Part shown: piece after piece, positions 5,186-6,185 of the stretch
Numbering within the stretch: the first letter of the stretch is position 1
Layout: every line of letters starts with the position of its first letter
Assembly: GCA_025935435.1 (NCBI GenBank)
Contig: JAICVH010000157.1
Location: 1 to 6,185, forward strand
Direction of reading: 5' to 3'
Length of the DNA: 6,185 nucleotides
DNA from: Burkholderiales bacterium
GTDB lineage: Bacteria; Pseudomonadota; Gammaproteobacteria; Burkholderiales; Casimicrobiaceae
Position numbers and translations under genes: made by a program
Notes under the pieces: model-generated
Seen by the model: only the letters and a program-made list of their open reading frames with translations
Database searches by the model: none
Told to the model about the DNA's origin: nothing

Positions 5186-6185
5186 TCAGCCGCTCGCCCG
5201 TTGCGTTGCGCGGAATAGTCGATGCGTCATGTCGTGGACGGCGAGGAACGGGCAATCCGCGCCGCGTTCGAGCAGGATCACCTTGAACAGTTCGCCCATC
5301 TCTGCGGGTGACAGCAGTTTCTGAACGGCAGCGGTGGCGCGGAGGTAACGCGCCGATTCGGCAGGACCTTCGCGATCGAGCAGTTGCAGGATGCCGCAGC
5401 CGAGCAGGAACGCCGCCTGCGTCGCGAAGCCCGCGACGCGCGCGCCTGCGCGCTCGCCGGCCTCGGCAATCGCCGTGAAGTCGACGTGAGCGGAGAGGTC
5501 GGACAGCCCCGGCCACAACAGCGGATCGGTGTGCACCCGATGCCGGTAATGACCGACGAGCGTCCCGTCGCGGCGATCGGCAACGTAGTACTCGTGCCGG
5601 GGAAAACCGTAATCGACGATCAGAACGGCCCCATGATCGACGCGGCGAGCGAGCGTCATGGCGAGCGCCTCCGCCGCAGGATTCACTTCGCTGACGTAAT
5701 CACCGTCCACCGGAAAACGCGCGGCCGCGAGCGCGCGAACGGTCGTGTCCGCCAGTGGGCGCTCGTCCTGAAAAAGCTGGTCGTTGCGCCAGACGACGCC
5801 GCGCTCGAACCATTGACCCGCGCGTCGCGCGACGACATGCGGCGCAATTGCGTCGAGCACTTCGTTCATCAAGACGACACCGCTGATCGTCGGCGGCAGC
5901 CGATCGAGCCATTCGACCGGTAACTCGTTCGGCGGAAGCACGCCAGCGAGCGTCGCCATTTGCCGTTCGCGCAGCACCGGACTCACCTCGAGAATCCGGT
6001 ACCGCAACGCGGACGACTTGCCTGCTGCGAACGCGTTCAATACCGATGCGGCAAGTGCGCCGGATCCCGCGCCAAGTTCCAGTATTTCGCGCCGGCCGGA
6101 CGCGTCGAAGATGCGCTCGATTTGCCGTGCAAGCGCTGCACCGTAAAGGGGCGTAAGTTCGGGACCCGTGACGAAATCGCCGTCC
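5186..6185 (-). CDS. MidA/NDUFAF7-family SAM-dependent methyltransferase, N-terminus outside the window
   Basis: The frame stays open to the right edge, so the start lies beyond it; 332 residues are visible, and perhaps 60 are missing by comparison with family lengths near 390. The visible part opens with DGDFVTGPELTPLYG (1-15), the hallmark of this family. The SAM-binding glycine loop ILELGAGSGALA follows (34-45), then EVSPVLRERQ (66-75), NEVLDAI (107-113), and the later stretch VDYGFPRHEYY. GHYRHRVHTDPLLWPGLSDL and AHVDFTAIAEAG complete the pattern. The mitochondrial relative NDUFAF7 dimethylates an Arg on the NDUFS2 subunit of complex I; the bacterial substrate is not settled, and NuoD is a reasonable guess. 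A TTG (6040) could be mistaken for a start but is an internal Leu codon after the SAM loop. The gene is convergent with the cupredoxin and probably unrelated to it in function. Confidence 0.93.
   Translation of the reverse strand, partial: DGDFVTGPELTPLYGAALARQIERIFDASGRREILELGAGSGALAASVLNAFAAGKSSALRYRILEVSPVLRERQMATLAGVLPPNELPVEWLDRLPPTISGVVLMNEVLDAIAPHVVARRAGQWFERGVVWRNDQLFQDERPLADTTVRALAAARFPVDGDYVSEVNPAAEALAMTLARRVDHGAVLIVDYGFPRHEYYVADRRDGTLVGHYRHRVHTDPLLWPGLSDLSAHVDFTAIAEAGERAGARVAGFATQAAFLLGCGILQLLDREGPAESARYLRATAAVQKLLSPAEMGELFKVILLERGADCPFLAVHDMTHRLFRATQRASG

Noticed and set aside
5384..5923. A 179-codon plus-strand frame inside the methyltransferase
   Set aside because: It is antisense to conserved MidA motifs, and its translation looks like low-complexity Arg-rich shadow sequence.

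Overview
This window is GC-rich, densely coded DNA. Its codon use and protein content fit a beta-proteobacterium of the Burkholderia/Paraburkholderia group. That assignment is a judgement from protein resemblance and composition, not from a database search. It looks like ordinary chromosomal sequence: I see no insertion sequence, phage gene, CRISPR array, tRNA or rRNA.

Region A (1-1349) holds the 3' part of a sensor histidine kinase of the FixL/DctB type. A FixJ-like response regulator overlaps it by four bases (stop TGA inside GTGA). Together they form a two-component system whose sensing domain lies upstream of the window.

Region B (1350-3313) starts with a 123-bp gap containing a perfect 9-bp inverted repeat and a repeated CTTACGC heptamer. 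A small, degenerate UspA-like protein follows, and 20 bp later a NhaD-type Na+/H+ antiporter. The same strand and tight spacing suggest that the last two are co-transcribed. They may be a target of the upstream two-component system.

Region C (3314-5129) follows a gap of about 175 bp. It holds an ECF-like sigma factor with an unusual C-terminal extension and no visible anti-sigma gene. Next come an exported DUF4142 protein (ferritin-like helical family) and an exported type-1 copper protein with an amicyanin-like ligand loop. This looks like a small envelope redox/metal stress module controlled by its own sigma factor.

Region D (5130-6185) is on the minus strand and convergent with region C. 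It holds most of a MidA/NDUFAF7-family SAM-dependent methyltransferase, with the N-terminus beyond the right edge.

Nothing here is clearly a new system. The most interesting points are the sigma factor/DUF4142/cupredoxin cluster without an anti-sigma factor, and the placing of a degenerate Usp and a sodium antiporter directly behind a FixLJ-like pair.
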